Shown here in pieces: positions 52,801-63,931 of a stretch of 64,000 bases of DNA; the stretch's first letter is position 1, and each line of letters opens with the position of its first letter. The notes below the pieces were generated by a model, which saw only the letters and a list, made by a program, of their open reading frames with translations, was not told the DNA's origin and made no database searches. Location of the stretch: contig OY829328.1 of assembly GCA_963691655.1 (NCBI GenBank), forward strand, positions 87,858,400 to 87,922,399, given 5' to 3'. This stretch comes from Toxonevra muliebris. Taxonomy: Eukaryota; Arthropoda; Insecta; Diptera; Pallopteridae. The position numbers and the translations under genes are program-made.

Positions 52801-54160
52801 ATTTAAGTCTTTTTTTTCCTGTTTGCTTTGAAATTCAAAAATGGAAGAAATCTATTGCTTTAATACGAAAAAAAAATAACAAACAAAAATATTTAATACA
52901 ATTCTCTGTTAGCAATTACAAAATTATAAATTTTTAATGTACCAAATTAAATGGCCTTATGACATTTGATATTTTTAATATCCTTAAATTTAACATTTCT
53001 TTTGATTGTTCCTCTATATTTTCGATTTGAAATACATTGTACCGTACATATGTGCCTACTAAGAGATTTTCAAAAAATTTCTAATTGAAATGTGAAATAT
53101 TTTTCCGAAAATTGTATACAAATGAAAGGAGCAACTAAACGAATTATAAATGTCCATTTAAGCATTTAAGTTTAGTGTAGAACGTGTATGTATGTAAGTA
53201 TGCTGCAGTTCAATTCAGTTGAGGGTGGAAGAGAAGGTGCATTAAAAGCGTCTTAAACTTAATAGCATTTTCGTATTTAATTGAATTATGAATTTTAAAA
53301 GAGTATAAACAAAATGTTGGGGAATATTTTATTTAACATTGAACTAAGGAAGCATTTCAGCACATTTATACATGTAGGTATATTAAAGTTTAAAAAAATT
53401 ATATTAATAATAACTATAGTTTAAATACAGTGACTCAAAAAACTGTTCAAGTAAAGGAACATTTTTAGGACACGACAAATATCCAAGAAAGTCGTCAAAT
53501 CGAAAAGTTACAGAGCTAAAGAGTTTCTATTCATCTCGACGAACACACGGGAATTCTTCAGTTTTCAAAATGGTTTTAAAAGTCCCGGAATTTAGCAATA
53601 AATTCCGATATTTTTAAATTTTTCGACCAAAGCTTTCTTTAAAGTTCACGCCAAACGAAATTGTATGAAAAGTATAAATTTTTGTCGAATCGCTAACGTT
53701 AGCGTTAATTCATTATAATAATGCTAATTTTGTATCATAGTGGCACCCAACCTCCATATAACACTATACAACACTGTTTTTTACCCATCTCCAAATTTGA
53801 TGGAACTTAATGTATTTTGATCCGCTGAATCCGAATCCATCAGTTTTGTCATAGCAACTCAGGTATTTGAGATATAGACAATTTTTTGATTTTCCAGACA
53901 TGGGTCGACATTTTTATCAAAATTACCATTTTTTCGAAATGAAAAGGAAGGCATCTATATCTCTCCAAAAAGGCAATTAAATTATCTTTAATTTAAGAGT
54001 TTATTTGATTCTCTATTCAGTCAAAAGTTATAGAGATTCGAAGTTGAAATTCTGACCGAAAATGGTTTACTAGATTCTTTAGATTTAAAATTCTGTTACG
54101 TTAACGCAACGTTCCCACAGAGCAAAATACCGTTTGAAAAAAGGGCTAACACCGAAGGCA
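49807..54160. other. Non-coding stretch with simple repeats
   Basis: It contains a tetranucleotide (CGAA)n turning into (CGAG)n at 50482-50510, a poly(T) tract 52321-52350 and (GA)n 52698-52714. Open frames on both strands follow these low-complexity tracts. The part 53440-54120 is non-repetitive but without a recognisable product. Confidence 0.6.
50482..50510. repeat. (CGAA)n/(CGAG)n tetranucleotide repeat
   Basis: Four to five units of CGAA pass into CGAG, a CpG-containing microsatellite that is unusual in this AT-rich setting. Confidence 0.9.
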
Positions 54161-54357
54161 CCGCTCCTCATTTTTTCTTGAGGAGTTACTTAGGTCAGGC
54201 TTATGTAAATATACCAGAGTCTCTTGAACAACTTAAGGCCACCATACGCAACGAAATCGTCGAAGTTACACGTGAAACACTTCAAAAAGAGAAAAATGCT
54301 GGAAAAAGAGATGAATGGGCGGAGAGGGAGAAAAGAAGAGCTTCAAAGCAATTCTAA
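54161..54357 (+). pseudogene. Mariner-superfamily transposase 3' remnant
   Basis: One frame reads TAPHFFLRSYLGQAYVNIPE, then SLEQLKATIRNEIVEVTRET, and ends shortly after a basic stretch. This resembles the C-terminus of mariner-type transposases (PLDFFLWGYLK..VY..KP.T...LK..IR.EI..I). The catalytic aspartate before FFL is histidine here, and no upstream transposase or terminal repeat was found. It is a short dead fragment. Confidence 0.55.
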
Positions 54358-54921
54358 AAAATCTGCGATAAAAAGTTTTTGCTTTCATAAATAAATACAG
54401 ATTATTCCTATATTTTTCCAAATTATATTATTCTTGCTGTTTATTTATCACATTTTCAAATATTTCAGAAAAAAAGTTTAATGAAATAAGAATAGCTGAG
54501 TTAATTCTATATAGTGACTCTAAGTCACTACGTGGGGCTTTACGTTATAAAATAGTATGGGATAAATATGGTTAAAAATTTTCCTGCCGTTTCTTGAATT
54601 AAAAAAAGCGCAAATTTAATTTTTTTTAATTTAAAACATTATTTATATGGTTTTAATAAAATTAGTTTTCAAAATATTTACAAAAGATTAAATCGAAAAT
54701 TTTGTAGTAACTTTATAACCTAAAGTTAAAATTTGTAGAAAACCCCTTTAATTAGAATATTTTAATGCTATTAAATACTTTAAAAAATGCTGAATAAAAA
54801 TATATATATATTTCAATTTATTGTGTTAGTTAAATACTAAAATACTTTAGTCCAAGTAACTAATACCACTAACTATTAATTAAAAAATTTCAACTATTTA
54901 TTTCTTAACATTAAGTCCATT
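54358..54921. other. AT-rich 3' flank of the JHBP gene
   Basis: Very AT-rich sequence. On the minus strand it holds the 3' end of the JHBP-family transcript with AATAAA at 54902-54897; several other A/T hexamers nearby make the exact cleavage site uncertain. Nothing else was seen. Confidence 0.55.
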
Positions 54922-57900
54922 TCAATCACTTGGAAACATTTCATCAAAAGTGGCCGTTTCCAAAATTTGATTAGCGACATTCAAGAACTTTTCCGACAAA
55001 CCACGCTCCAGACCCGGTATTATTTCATTCAAATAGATATCTTGATTATCGTTGATAATTCGATTGCCAATTTCACCCAGCGTTTTATCGCCATTGAATA
55101 AATTATCCAAATGTAATTTGAAATTGTTAATAGTAATGCGTATTGGCATTTTAGTGAATTTGACATACTCAACGCCATCTTTTAAGTAACGTGTACCGCG
55201 CATTTTCACGTATGCCTTAGCGTTGTCTAGGAGAATATAGAAGGAAAGTAATCATTTAAATTCAGAGTTTAATAAAAGCATGTGTAATTTATTTATTTAC
55301 CAAATAGTCCTCGGACGTCTCCCTTGCCTTGTATATCCAATACCAGAATATTCAAACGCATCGTATATTTACCCTCAAATTCGATTTTGGGCAATGTTAT
55401 TGACATATCGTATGAAATGCCAGTAGCATTTGCTCTAGAAGATTGAAAATTATGAAGAATAAGGATTTTTTTTTTTTGCCTATTTACACTTACTTCAGTT
55501 TATCAATCATGAAGTTACTACCACCTCGTGCTTTGATATCACTGAATACCGCATGAAATTGTTTGCCATTACCCATTTCGATGTTATCCTATAAAATTTA
55601 ATTAGATAGTTGTTAGAATAAATTATTATGCAGTGATTTGACATTTATTATAAGTTGCATGCGATGCAACGTTTTCTGCTCGCTTGAAGTCGGTTGTTCT
55701 TAATTTGTATGGGAATACAACAACAATAAGCAAAATCACAATCGCAATGAATCACAGTAAGAATTAGATAGAGATTAGACTTACCAATAGCAACGGCTCC
55801 AATGGTGGTGTATGATATCCATCGCCAAGATCACCAGTCGCTAATAGCGGTCTCACCTGATACACCGCTTCAATAATACATTTTTCCAGTTCAGGATCAT
55901 TCCGACGGCAGGTTGTAATGGTTGATGCTATTAATCACGAATAAATGTTTGTAAAAATAAATAATTAGATAATGAATTATTTAAGCCGGTATTCCGGGAC
56001 CTGAACCTAAGTGAATCCCTCTAGTTCAGCGGTTCTCAACTGTTTCGTCCTGCGCTCACCCCCCCCCCCCCCCCCCCTTTCGAATTAGTGCCAAGCCTGC
56101 GCCTCCCCCACTTTGATTTTCACACAACATTTTTTGTACTGGTTTACAATTTATAAATTAAATCATACCCGCTTGGGAAAATATCTAGTTGCTGTCTACT
56201 TTGGAGGAGACTCTGGTTAGTCTGTGTTAAGGATAAACTAAACTAGTAAACTTATCTAGTAGTTGAATAGTTTCTCGTGAGGAAACTAGGATGGTGAAGT
56301 TTTGGTGAGGTTGTAGTTGAAATATCGCTAGCAAAAACTAACCAATTAATGCGTTTTCTGAAGTGATTCTTTATGTCAAAGTTTATGTAAAATGTAGTCA
56401 AGAAACCCACCAAAAAAAAACTGTAGAAAAAGAAGGAGACAAGAATGACGGTAAGTTAGTTTCAAATGCAGATATTTTTCTATCTAAAATTATTTTGAGT
56501 GAATAATGATGTTTTTAAATAAATTTGTATTATCTTCCATGAAGGTATAAAAAGCGTATTTAAAATTTTTTATTTTAAATACGCTTTTCAATTATTTATT
56601 TTTTTTATATAATTAAAAATACGTACTCGTACAAATAATTAATATTTTAACACAAAAAATGGTGTATTTCATATTCGATTTAATTTTTTTTAATAAATAT
56701 TTTCGCGATTAAAGTCAGAAATTTAAAATATGAAACTAAAAAGTACATATTTTAGCAAATAATATAAAATAAAAGAAAAATCATTTCATTAAAAACTAAA
56801 TATTATGATTACAATGCATTACTGAGTACGCAAATATTTGTTTATTGAAATGCCTCCGCGCCTCCCTTCAAATCTATCTACGCTCCCCCCGCCCCCCCCC
56901 TAGGGGGGCGCGCCCGACCACTTGAGAACCACTGCTCTAGTTAGTACATATTCAATATTGTTTGATTTATAATTTTCCAATAAGTAGGTAGAAATTCAGA
57001 TCTAATACGATACCCACTTGCGGGGGGGAATGCGGAAAGGAGGAATGTGTTAATTTTGAATCGAGTATCGCTGCTTCACTGCAGGCTTTCATTTGTATAT
57101 AAGAATTTGCATTTTAAAAGTATCAATAAAATAAATATGTCATTTTTCTGTTATTTATTACAGAAAACTACATTCTTAATTACAAAAATAAATATGTAAT
57201 AATTTCAATTTGAATTTAACAATTATTTTTAATTAATTTGAAAAATATGCAAAATATAAACAAATTAATTTAAGCATTTAAATAGATGTCAGCATAAAAC
57301 ATGCAATAAAATAAATCGCAAACACGAGATTATATGCGTTGCAATATGCAAAAATATCTTGCTTATCAAATGCAATTGACAATGTAAAGAATTGGAAAAC
57401 TTGGCAATAAAATGTTGTTAACATGAAACTTGTTTATATTTTAAATACAAAATAAGGGAGTAAAGCTTTTAGGGTTCATTGAGTCATAAATTAAAAAAAA
57501 TAAATATTATACCATCATAAACTTGTTTACTTTTTCTAAAAAAAAAAAGTTAGTTAAAAATATTTAATTATAACCTTAAACTTGAATAAACAATTTATGC
57601 AATGTAATGAATGTAGTTTTTATTTGTTTTGAAAACTTTTGACATGGCAATGAATTGAGTTTTTGTTTTTCTTTTTTTTACATTTTGTTGCATATTTTAA
57701 TTTACATATTATAGTTATAGTTATTTAATTATTAATTGTTATTTTAGCGTTTTGTGCTTCTTTTTGCTTTCAATTATGCTGACAATAATTTTATTTAAGT
57801 TCTTTTACGTATTTCCATTTATGATTTTCTTACATAAATATTTTGGATTAAATGACCTTAGTAAAAGATCGTGCTTGGATTTTGTAAAATTATATCTGCT

Positions 57901-60567
57901 TACGCTAGCAGATTCAAGGGGAGGTTTTTCGAAAATCTTTCCGCTTCATGTATGTTTAGTGACAACTTTGGAGCTAACTACTTGGCGAAGAAACTTTTTT
58001 TGATTGTACTCTTCCATTAATTGTTAAGACTTGAGAAGATTCAGATAATTGAATTGAACGTCGTCAGAGGAGAATGTACCTGCATTGTCTTCAACTGACC
58101 AGTCGGAGATGGAAGTTATTAACATCCTCGTATTACCTCGCATACGATATAACCTTCATGCCATAAAATGACTATAGGCCTTCCGAGTTCATTAATAAGG
58201 ATTGCAGTCATACCACCAGGTTTACGGCAGTTTACACTGGCCACTGGCAGAAATTGAGGAAACTTGGGAGAAAAATAAACACTTACCCATTCTCTTTGCA
58301 AATAAGCAGATTGGGCAAGGAAAAGATGTAAGTTTCTGTCTGATTTCGACTTTACAGATTTTCTATCATCTATAAAATCAATAGTAATTTTCGAGAGCTC
58401 ACAACAGTTAAGTTTGTTCGAGCCCGACTCTTGAAATTGCTTTGAAAAATTTTCAAATGTAATTAGAACTCTGAAAAATAGCCAAAGTTTGAATTTTGCA
58501 CTTTGGGTGAAGATTTCTTTTGACGTGATAGCAAAATTTTACTATCAGATTTCAGCCTACAAGATATCAACTTATTTTCAATCATATTTTAAAAACATAA
58601 ATTTCCGGCCATTTTTATACAGCACTAATTAAAAATTATCCTAGGAGGATAAATTTTGAAATAATAGGAGGAAGAAAACGATTCCAATAGTTTTTAAAAC
58701 CTTGTGGTTCAGATTCAACAGTTAAAAGACTGCATATAGGAAAATTTTTTAGCTGTTATAGCTCCTCTACTACTATTATATCACAACATCTTAAAGAGGG
58801 CGTTATCCACGGGACCAACAGTTCGAACTGCAAAATAAGAAGCTTTTCATAGGCTATTTTTACTTTTGGAGGTTTGCCATCGCCAGCCAAGAAGTGGTGC
58901 CGTCTTATCTCCTATTTTTGACTTTTAGCATGCCGAGATTTGAAGCCGGACACCGCTGCATAGCAGCCTAACACACTAACTACTAGGCTACGGCAATCAC
59001 CAGTTACAACTTTTTCCTCTAAAATTTGCTGTTTCTCATCTATCAATCTTTCAAAAAGGTTTTTGATTTTGTAGTGTATCTTTTTGAAAACATTTCAGTT
59101 CAACTAAATGCTTTTCATTACACGTTGTGAGCGATTTTAGGTCTCAAATTGATTCAAGGGATCTGTCACCCTGATTACAATGCACATAGTTTGAAGTTCA
59201 ATATTGGGAGTTTAAAGTGAAACAACCGACAAAATTTTTGAAAATTTTTCTGGATTCGATAGACGGTCGGAAATATTCAATATCAGTACTATTCACTTTT
59301 AGGTTAGAATATCTTCAAATATTGATGAAATATAAGAATTATGTTTCCAGATTCCAAACCCAGCATTCTAAATTCTATAGAAAATTACTACTGTGGCTCG
59401 TAAGCGGAACATATTGACTATATTCCACCGACTTTAAAATCGGTTTTCTCAAAGTTCTGATAAAACCCAGGGGCCAGACTATGTGTGTTGTAATCAGGGC
59501 CAAAACCTTTAACAAACCACGGTGACAAATCTCTTGAGACATTTTTGCGGTCGCACCTTGTTTATACTTCTTAAAGTGCGCCAAAGCTTTTCAAGAAATA
59601 ACGAAATCAAGCGAGATATTTTGTCTTTCCCTCTTATGTTCATTATTGCACTACACCAAAGTTCCAAAACTTTAACTATAGATATTTCTTGCCCCTGAAT
59701 TGTTAAGTTAAGAGGCGCAAACTAGTTTTTTTTTAGTTTTCGATAAATTTGACGAATGTTTGCAAGAAAGTCTGGTTTATTTATCTCGATTTCAACAGTT
59801 AAATATTGTCTAATTAAACTTGTAAATGAGTGAATATGCTTACCATTTCTTTCAGAGTCGTCATAATGCATTTAAAATTACCAGTATTCCAAAAAGAATT
59901 AAATTAATATATTAAAAAATTCCCACATAACCATAACATAGTCAATCATTGTGCCATGCATTACAAACAATTATTGGTATATCCAAATAATATTTTAATT
60001 GACATTAAAATCATACTCAATTAAAGCAAAACTGCATGTGTAGCAAATGGTGACAAAAAAGTTACATACAATTAATTAATATGCACGACATGTAAAAAGT
60101 TCGGCATTGTTTAGCACTCAAGTTTAGTTACAATGAATTTTTGCAATGTTTTGCTTTTAGCTTTTATTATTTTAATTAAAATATTAATATCAACAAGTAG
60201 TTTTTTGAAATAGCATTGACTTTGTTTTCGGAAGATTAACATTTGCAGAGCACCTGCCCACAGAGCTCAATACAAAAAATTTTTACATTAAAAAAAGTTG
60301 GTCAACCAATTAAGATCAGCATTTATAGATTTTAACACCTTAGTTGGCTAAAAATTTTGTTTATGCTGAAAAATTGTAGCTCATTACAGTTTGCATCAAG
60401 GTAATGCATTTTGTAATACCTTCTGCTGGTAATTAATGCTTCAATATTAGAACAAACCCTCACACTAATTTAAGTTACACACATTTTTTAGGATAATACT
60501 CACGTAATTTGGCACAGCATAATTGAAAAATATAAATAAATGTTAATAAAGCTAAATTTTTATACAT
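54922..60567 (-). CDS. Takeout/juvenile-hormone-binding (JHBP) family secreted protein, 5 exons, complete
   Basis: Five minus-strand exons join in frame: 60504-60567, 55785-55927, 55494-55588, 55301-55434 and 54922-55226, all with GT donors and AG acceptors (741 nt, 246 residues). Residues 1-19 form a hydrophobic signal peptide (MYKNLALLTFIYIF..., likely cut after A19). The mature N-terminus has the family pattern C28-RRNDPELEK-C38, the usual disulfide pair, followed by an IIEAVYQVRPLLATGDL segment and a PPLEPLLL strand. Length matches the usual 240-250 residues. Family members are extracellular carriers of hydrophobic ligands such as juvenile hormone and act in haemolymph, feeding or circadian output. 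The specific ligand here is unknown. Introns 2-4 are short (196, 59 and 74 bp); intron 1 is 4.6 kb and carries transposons. An AATAAA lies about 20 nt past the stop (54902-54897). I am confident of the family, not of a named orthologue. Confidence 0.93.
56027..56934. mobile_element. Non-autonomous hAT-type MITE (908 bp) in JHBP intron 1
   Basis: The ends are CAGCGGTTCTCAACTG and the inverse of CTTGAGAACCACTG, the classic hAT terminal motif, flanked by a perfect 8-bp duplication CTCTAGTT (56019-56026 and 56935-56942). There is no transposase frame. The sub-terminal parts are C-rich, including a run of 19 C at 56059-56077, and the middle has a perfect 17-bp palindrome arm pair (56550-56566 and 56572-56588). 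The strongly skewed ends stand out in AT-rich surroundings. Confidence 0.93.
58740..59001 (-). mobile_element. Degenerate tRNA-headed SINE in the JHBP intron
   Basis: The minus strand reads GTAGCCTAGTAGTTAGTGTG (A box) and GGCTTCAAATCTC (weak B box, about 58946-58937), then a body with GAAAAGCTTCTTATTTTGCA and AACTGTTGGTCCCGTGG, related to the tails of the other two SINEs. The head start near 59001 follows by alignment to 48757-49058. The 3' end is approximate and no target duplication was seen. Confidence 0.65.
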
Positions 60568-61689
60568 TTTATGACACTTTTAATTCAAAAAGAAAAAACT
60601 CTTCTAGCTAATTATAAGAAATGTTATTTTTTTTCTTTAGAAATATTATATTTTAAATTTATTTTCACTTCAACACTCCGCGCGTTTGTTATTGAAACGT
60701 TTTCCCATATAGACAACAAGCCCGCAACTAAAATTTCATAGAGAATACGCTTCAATATTTATTATAAATAAAACTTACAACAACAACAGTAGCAACAAAT
60801 TAATTACAACAAAAGCAAAAGCCCTCAAACATTTGTACTTACTAGAAAAATGTGTAGACTCAACTTGAAACATTTTATTTTTATTATTTTTATTTTTTGT
60901 GTTGATATTTTTGCAATTAAGCAAAGTTTTTAAAAATTAAAACTGCAGCTTAAACAAAGCTTTACTTCTATACTTTAGTTATGTGAACTTAAGTTTCTAT
61001 AAGTAGCGTGTATACAAATTAAACAAAAAAAGAAGAAGAAACAGAAGCTTTCAATTGAATCTTAAAACCATAAACTATTTTCTTTTAAGTAGCAGTTGCC
61101 CGCAGTTTGTAACTATACAGAAATTAGACAGAGACACGTGTAAGCTTTATCTTTAATACAGTAATACGCACTTCCGGTTGTATTTGAATGTGTCCGTGTT
61201 TAATGCGTTTAAAAAGAAACTGTTTAGATTTATGGACGTACATAGCAACACTTATTAGGGATGGAAATCTCGTATGAGTTTTTGGGATTTGAAATTTTGA
61301 TGTTGGAGGTGTCCAATAACAGGTCTTGGTTCAAACTTCTATTAATTGGTGACTTTCGAAATGAATTTTTGATTAAATTTGTCAAGTAAAGTAAACTGAA
61401 GTAAAAATTCTCATAACCGCTGCGCAGATCGAGATGAAACTGAGCCGGAGTGTCATTGGATTGAAAATTTTCGTAGCAAAGAATGTGAGCAGTATTTAAG
61501 CCAGCATGAAAATGGCGGATCTTCCAGTTCCAACTAACGTATTTGCTTTTTTTTTGGAATTCCAGATAAAGTTGGCTTCAGAGTAACAGAGTTGGATAGA
61601 TAACCTTATATTTCGATTATTTCTCCTCAGCTGCGGGTTTTTTTTAATTGTATTGCTCCGAAGTCGAAAACGGGTTGTTCCTCATCATG
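60568..61689. other. 5' flank of the JHBP gene
   Basis: This lies between the JHBP start codon (60567) and the duplicated unit. It should contain the promoter and 5' UTR on the minus strand; no clear TATA box or initiator could be chosen. A small open segment with ATG 60873 runs into a GTAAGT donor at 60842-60837 and is discussed as a possible alternative first exon. Confidence 0.5.
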
Positions 61690-62430
61690 AATTCCTTCTT
61701 CGGTGAGCTCCATTCATATAGTATGCTTTTATTACTTTATACTTGAAGTATTTTAAATTTAACTTTGCCCAGAGTAGCTTAATATTCCTACCAATATTCA
61801 TAGATGACGTCAGAGGATAATCTCTTAACCAATAAATTACAAGTAGCCACTGACATTCCAAGGTAAGTACAATTTGATAAAAAAGAATTAGATGTGTCCT
61901 TTCTTCCTGGAATGTAGTTCTTTAGACAGCATTGGTCCAAGCAAATGCCATTTTGTTGGTTAGTATAATCTCAGTTACTCACACTAGAATTCTTTATTAA
62001 ATCAAAAATATCTTAGTTACGTGTTTATAATAAAAAAGTAAACATCGTGTTGAAATTAGAAAATGAATATTAGTCATTTTGTGGTACACAAATTAAAAAG
62101 AAAACAGCAAATAATTGAGATGTAATTGTGGATTATAACAGAGAATTTTGCAATGTTGATGTGTTCATCTCAAAAACTATTTATACAGTTATCATTTCGG
62201 GAAATATTTGACCACATGATCTTTCTCCAAATGACCTTCCTTTATATGGCACTTCAAGTGAATAAGAATTTTTAATTCCTCCATGTCAAAAAAGTCACAA
62301 AAAGTACACATGTAGCCTCCTCCTTCTAGATTCCTTCCTTCTGGTACTCGAGCTGGAGTGGAAAATAAAAATATTTGTACGTAATTATGTAATATAAAAC
62401 AAATTCTTAAGTATGGTGAATTATTCTATG
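61690..62430. repeat. Tandem duplication, copy 1 (about 1.6-kb unit)
   Basis: This stretch realigns with 63275-64000 over its full length with small indels. Shared landmarks in the same order are CTTGAAGTATTTTAAATTTA, the TGACGTCAGAGGATAATCTC segment, TCCTTTCTTCCTGGAATGTA, the zinc-finger exon B and CTTAAGTATGGT. The offset drifts from about 1609 to 1575 bp. The unit covers the last zinc-finger exon (minus) and a short plus-strand candidate exon. The start is approximate: similarity is clear from about 61690 and weak before it. Confidence 0.85.
61804..61862 (+). CDS. Candidate small first coding exon, copy 1 (unproven)
   Basis: An ATG opens 19 codons plus two bases (MTSEDNLLTNKLQVATDIP) and runs straight into AAG|GTAAGTAC, a consensus donor. 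The same segment recurs at 63413 with one silent change, two conservative-type replacements, no indel and the same donor. No matching downstream exon was identified, and the segment could instead be antisense or 3' flanking sequence of the zinc-finger gene. Function unknown. Confidence 0.3.
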
Positions 62431-62751
62431 GACTTGGTACTCACAAACGTGAAATCTCTTTGCGTGTTTGTTGAAACTGCTTGGTCTCATGGGTAATATC
62501 TTGCACAACAAACACTGTACCAGACGGTTGCCTTTATCAATATACTTGCATATTGTCTCTTGGTGAAAACGATTTTTATTAGGATTATGATATTTTCCTT
62601 TGTGTATTACAAAGCCACGCATACAATAAAATACTTTTTTGCAAATTAAACACAATACATTTCCGTCTTCCAACGGTTTGTAGGTTTTATCTATGGTTGT
62701 GGTATCGTTATTTTCCTGACCACTTTCATTTTCCCGATTATCACACATCAT
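62192..62751 (-). CDS. Small C2H2 zinc-finger protein, 2 exons
   Basis: Exon A (62445-62751) starts at ATG 62751 and ends at a GTGAGT donor. Exon B (62192-62352) follows a CCACTCCAG acceptor and ends in TGA. The splice is phase 1 and gives 155 residues. Exon A encodes two C2H2 fingers, CLIC-X12-H-X4-H (about residues 34-55) and CLLC-X12-H-X4-H (about 80-101). Exon B encodes a third, CTFC-X12-H-X3-H. The acidic, polar N-terminus (MMCDNRENESGQENNDTT) has no visible ZAD or BTB domain. Such proteins usually bind DNA or RNA in the nucleus, but the target is unknown. Exon B is duplicated at 63783-63931. The intron is 92 bp. Both the joined frame and the conserved exon in the paralogue support the model. 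I cannot name the gene. Confidence 0.8.
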
Positions 62752-63274
62752 TGTAAAGTATTCACTGGAAAAATGTTAATCGATTTAATATTTTAAATGG
62801 TTAATTACAATTTCACAGCTGTTTCAAGGTTTTAAATACACTAACGTACAAAAATAATCGGATGGTGATGTCTATAGACATGGATGGATATAATATTTCT
62901 TTTATGTTACGTAACTTAACCTCAAAGAAAGTCAGTTTGTCCGCTCACACGACTGCAATTTTGTTTTCCGGACCGTCGGCTGATTTCAAGTTAGGCCAAA
63001 TGACGATCTGAGTTACTTGAGTTACACATTGGAATCAATGAAGAAGTGAGTATTTTTGCACCAGTTTGTTGTACACCATAGAAATTGGCACTAGCGGTTT
63101 AAGGAGATCATCCTTTTCTACTGTACGCAATTTGGCATTTTCCCAACTCGAAATTTCAGACGCGTTAAACTTTACCCAATTGCGAAGTGGAATTTCCTTC
63201 TTTTATCCAACCCTGGTCATGCACCTCTACCTCACCTTTACAAGCTCTGCAGAAGTCATTAACAAATGGAACCA
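62752..63274. other. Spacer between the two zinc-finger genes
   Basis: It holds the 5' flank of the minus-strand zinc-finger gene. A plus-strand frame at 63066-63308 is open but unrecognised. No repeat or RNA gene was seen. Confidence 0.5.
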
Positions 63275-63412
63275 TCCTTCTTACGTGAACCCCATTCGCA
63301 TAATATGATTTTAGTACATACATATTATATACACTTGAAGTATTTTAAATTTAACTCTGTCCAGAGTAGCTTAATATTCCTGAAAGTAGTCATTTCCGAT
63401 CAATACTCATTG

Positions 63413-63471
63413 ATGACGTCAGAGGATAATCTCTTAACCAATAAATTGCAAGTACCCACTGACATTTCAAG
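63413..63471 (+). CDS. Candidate small first coding exon, copy 2 (unproven)
   Basis: This is the duplicate of 61804-61862 (MTSEDNLLTNKLQVPTDIS) with the donor GTAAGTAC preserved. It differs by A to P and P to S and one synonymous change (TTA/TTG). The frame is also open upstream, so the true start is uncertain. Confidence 0.3.
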
Positions 63472-63782
63472 GTAAGTACTATTAGACAAAAAGATGATTA
63501 GTTGTGTCCTTTCTTCCTGGAATGTAGTTTTTCGGACAGCATTGGTTCAAGCAAATAAAAAGTGCCTTTTTGTTGGTTAGTATAATCTCAGGTACACTAG
63601 AATTCTTTATTAAATCAAAAATATCTTAGTTACATGCTTCTAATAAAAAAATAAACATCATGTCGAAAACATATTCATTTTTTGGTACAGAAATTTAAAA
63701 AAAGAAAACAAGAAATAAATTAATTGTAATTGTGGATTATTACATTGAATTTTCAATATAGATGTAAAAATTTATGCAATTT

Positions 63783-63931
63783 TCATTTCAGGAAAGATTT
63801 AATCACATGATCTTTCTTCAAACAATCTTGCTTCACATGACTCTTCAAGTGAATAAGAATTTTTGTTTCATCCAAGTCAAAAAAGTTACAAAACGTACAC
63901 ATATAGCCTCCATTTTCTAGTGGTGCTCGAC
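63783..63931 (-). CDS. Last exon of a paralogous C2H2 zinc-finger gene (partial, window edge)
   Basis: This exon begins after the acceptor CCACTCCAG in the same phase (1) as exon B of the neighbouring gene and ends in a stop at 63783. It encodes a finger CTFC-X12-H-X3-H (GGYMCTFCNFFDLDETKIL and so on) closely similar to the neighbour's third finger. Compared with it, the linker before the finger is four residues shorter. The upstream exon with the other fingers should lie beyond 64000. The reading frame and splice site are intact despite several substitutions, which suggests a working gene and not a dead duplicate. Confidence 0.72.

Larger units (their letters stand above)
55928..60503 (-). 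other. Large first intron of the JHBP-family gene
   Basis: This 4,576-bp intron has donor GTGAGT just after the signal-peptide exon and an AATAG acceptor before exon 2, and it splits a codon after its first base. It holds a 908-bp hAT-type MITE (56027-56934), a SINE on the minus strand (about 58740-59001) and otherwise AT-rich sequence with no recognisable coding exon. Open frames inside it, for example 57752-58003 and 59217-59417, show no family resemblance. Confidence 0.85.

Noticed and set aside
57752..58003. 83-codon plus-strand frame in the JHBP intron
   Set aside because: Hydrophobic and AT-driven, antisense to the gene, with no family match.
59840..59875. ATG segment MTTLKEM running into a GTAAGC donor in JHBP intron 1
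   Set aside because: Its phase (0) does not match exon 2, which needs phase 1.
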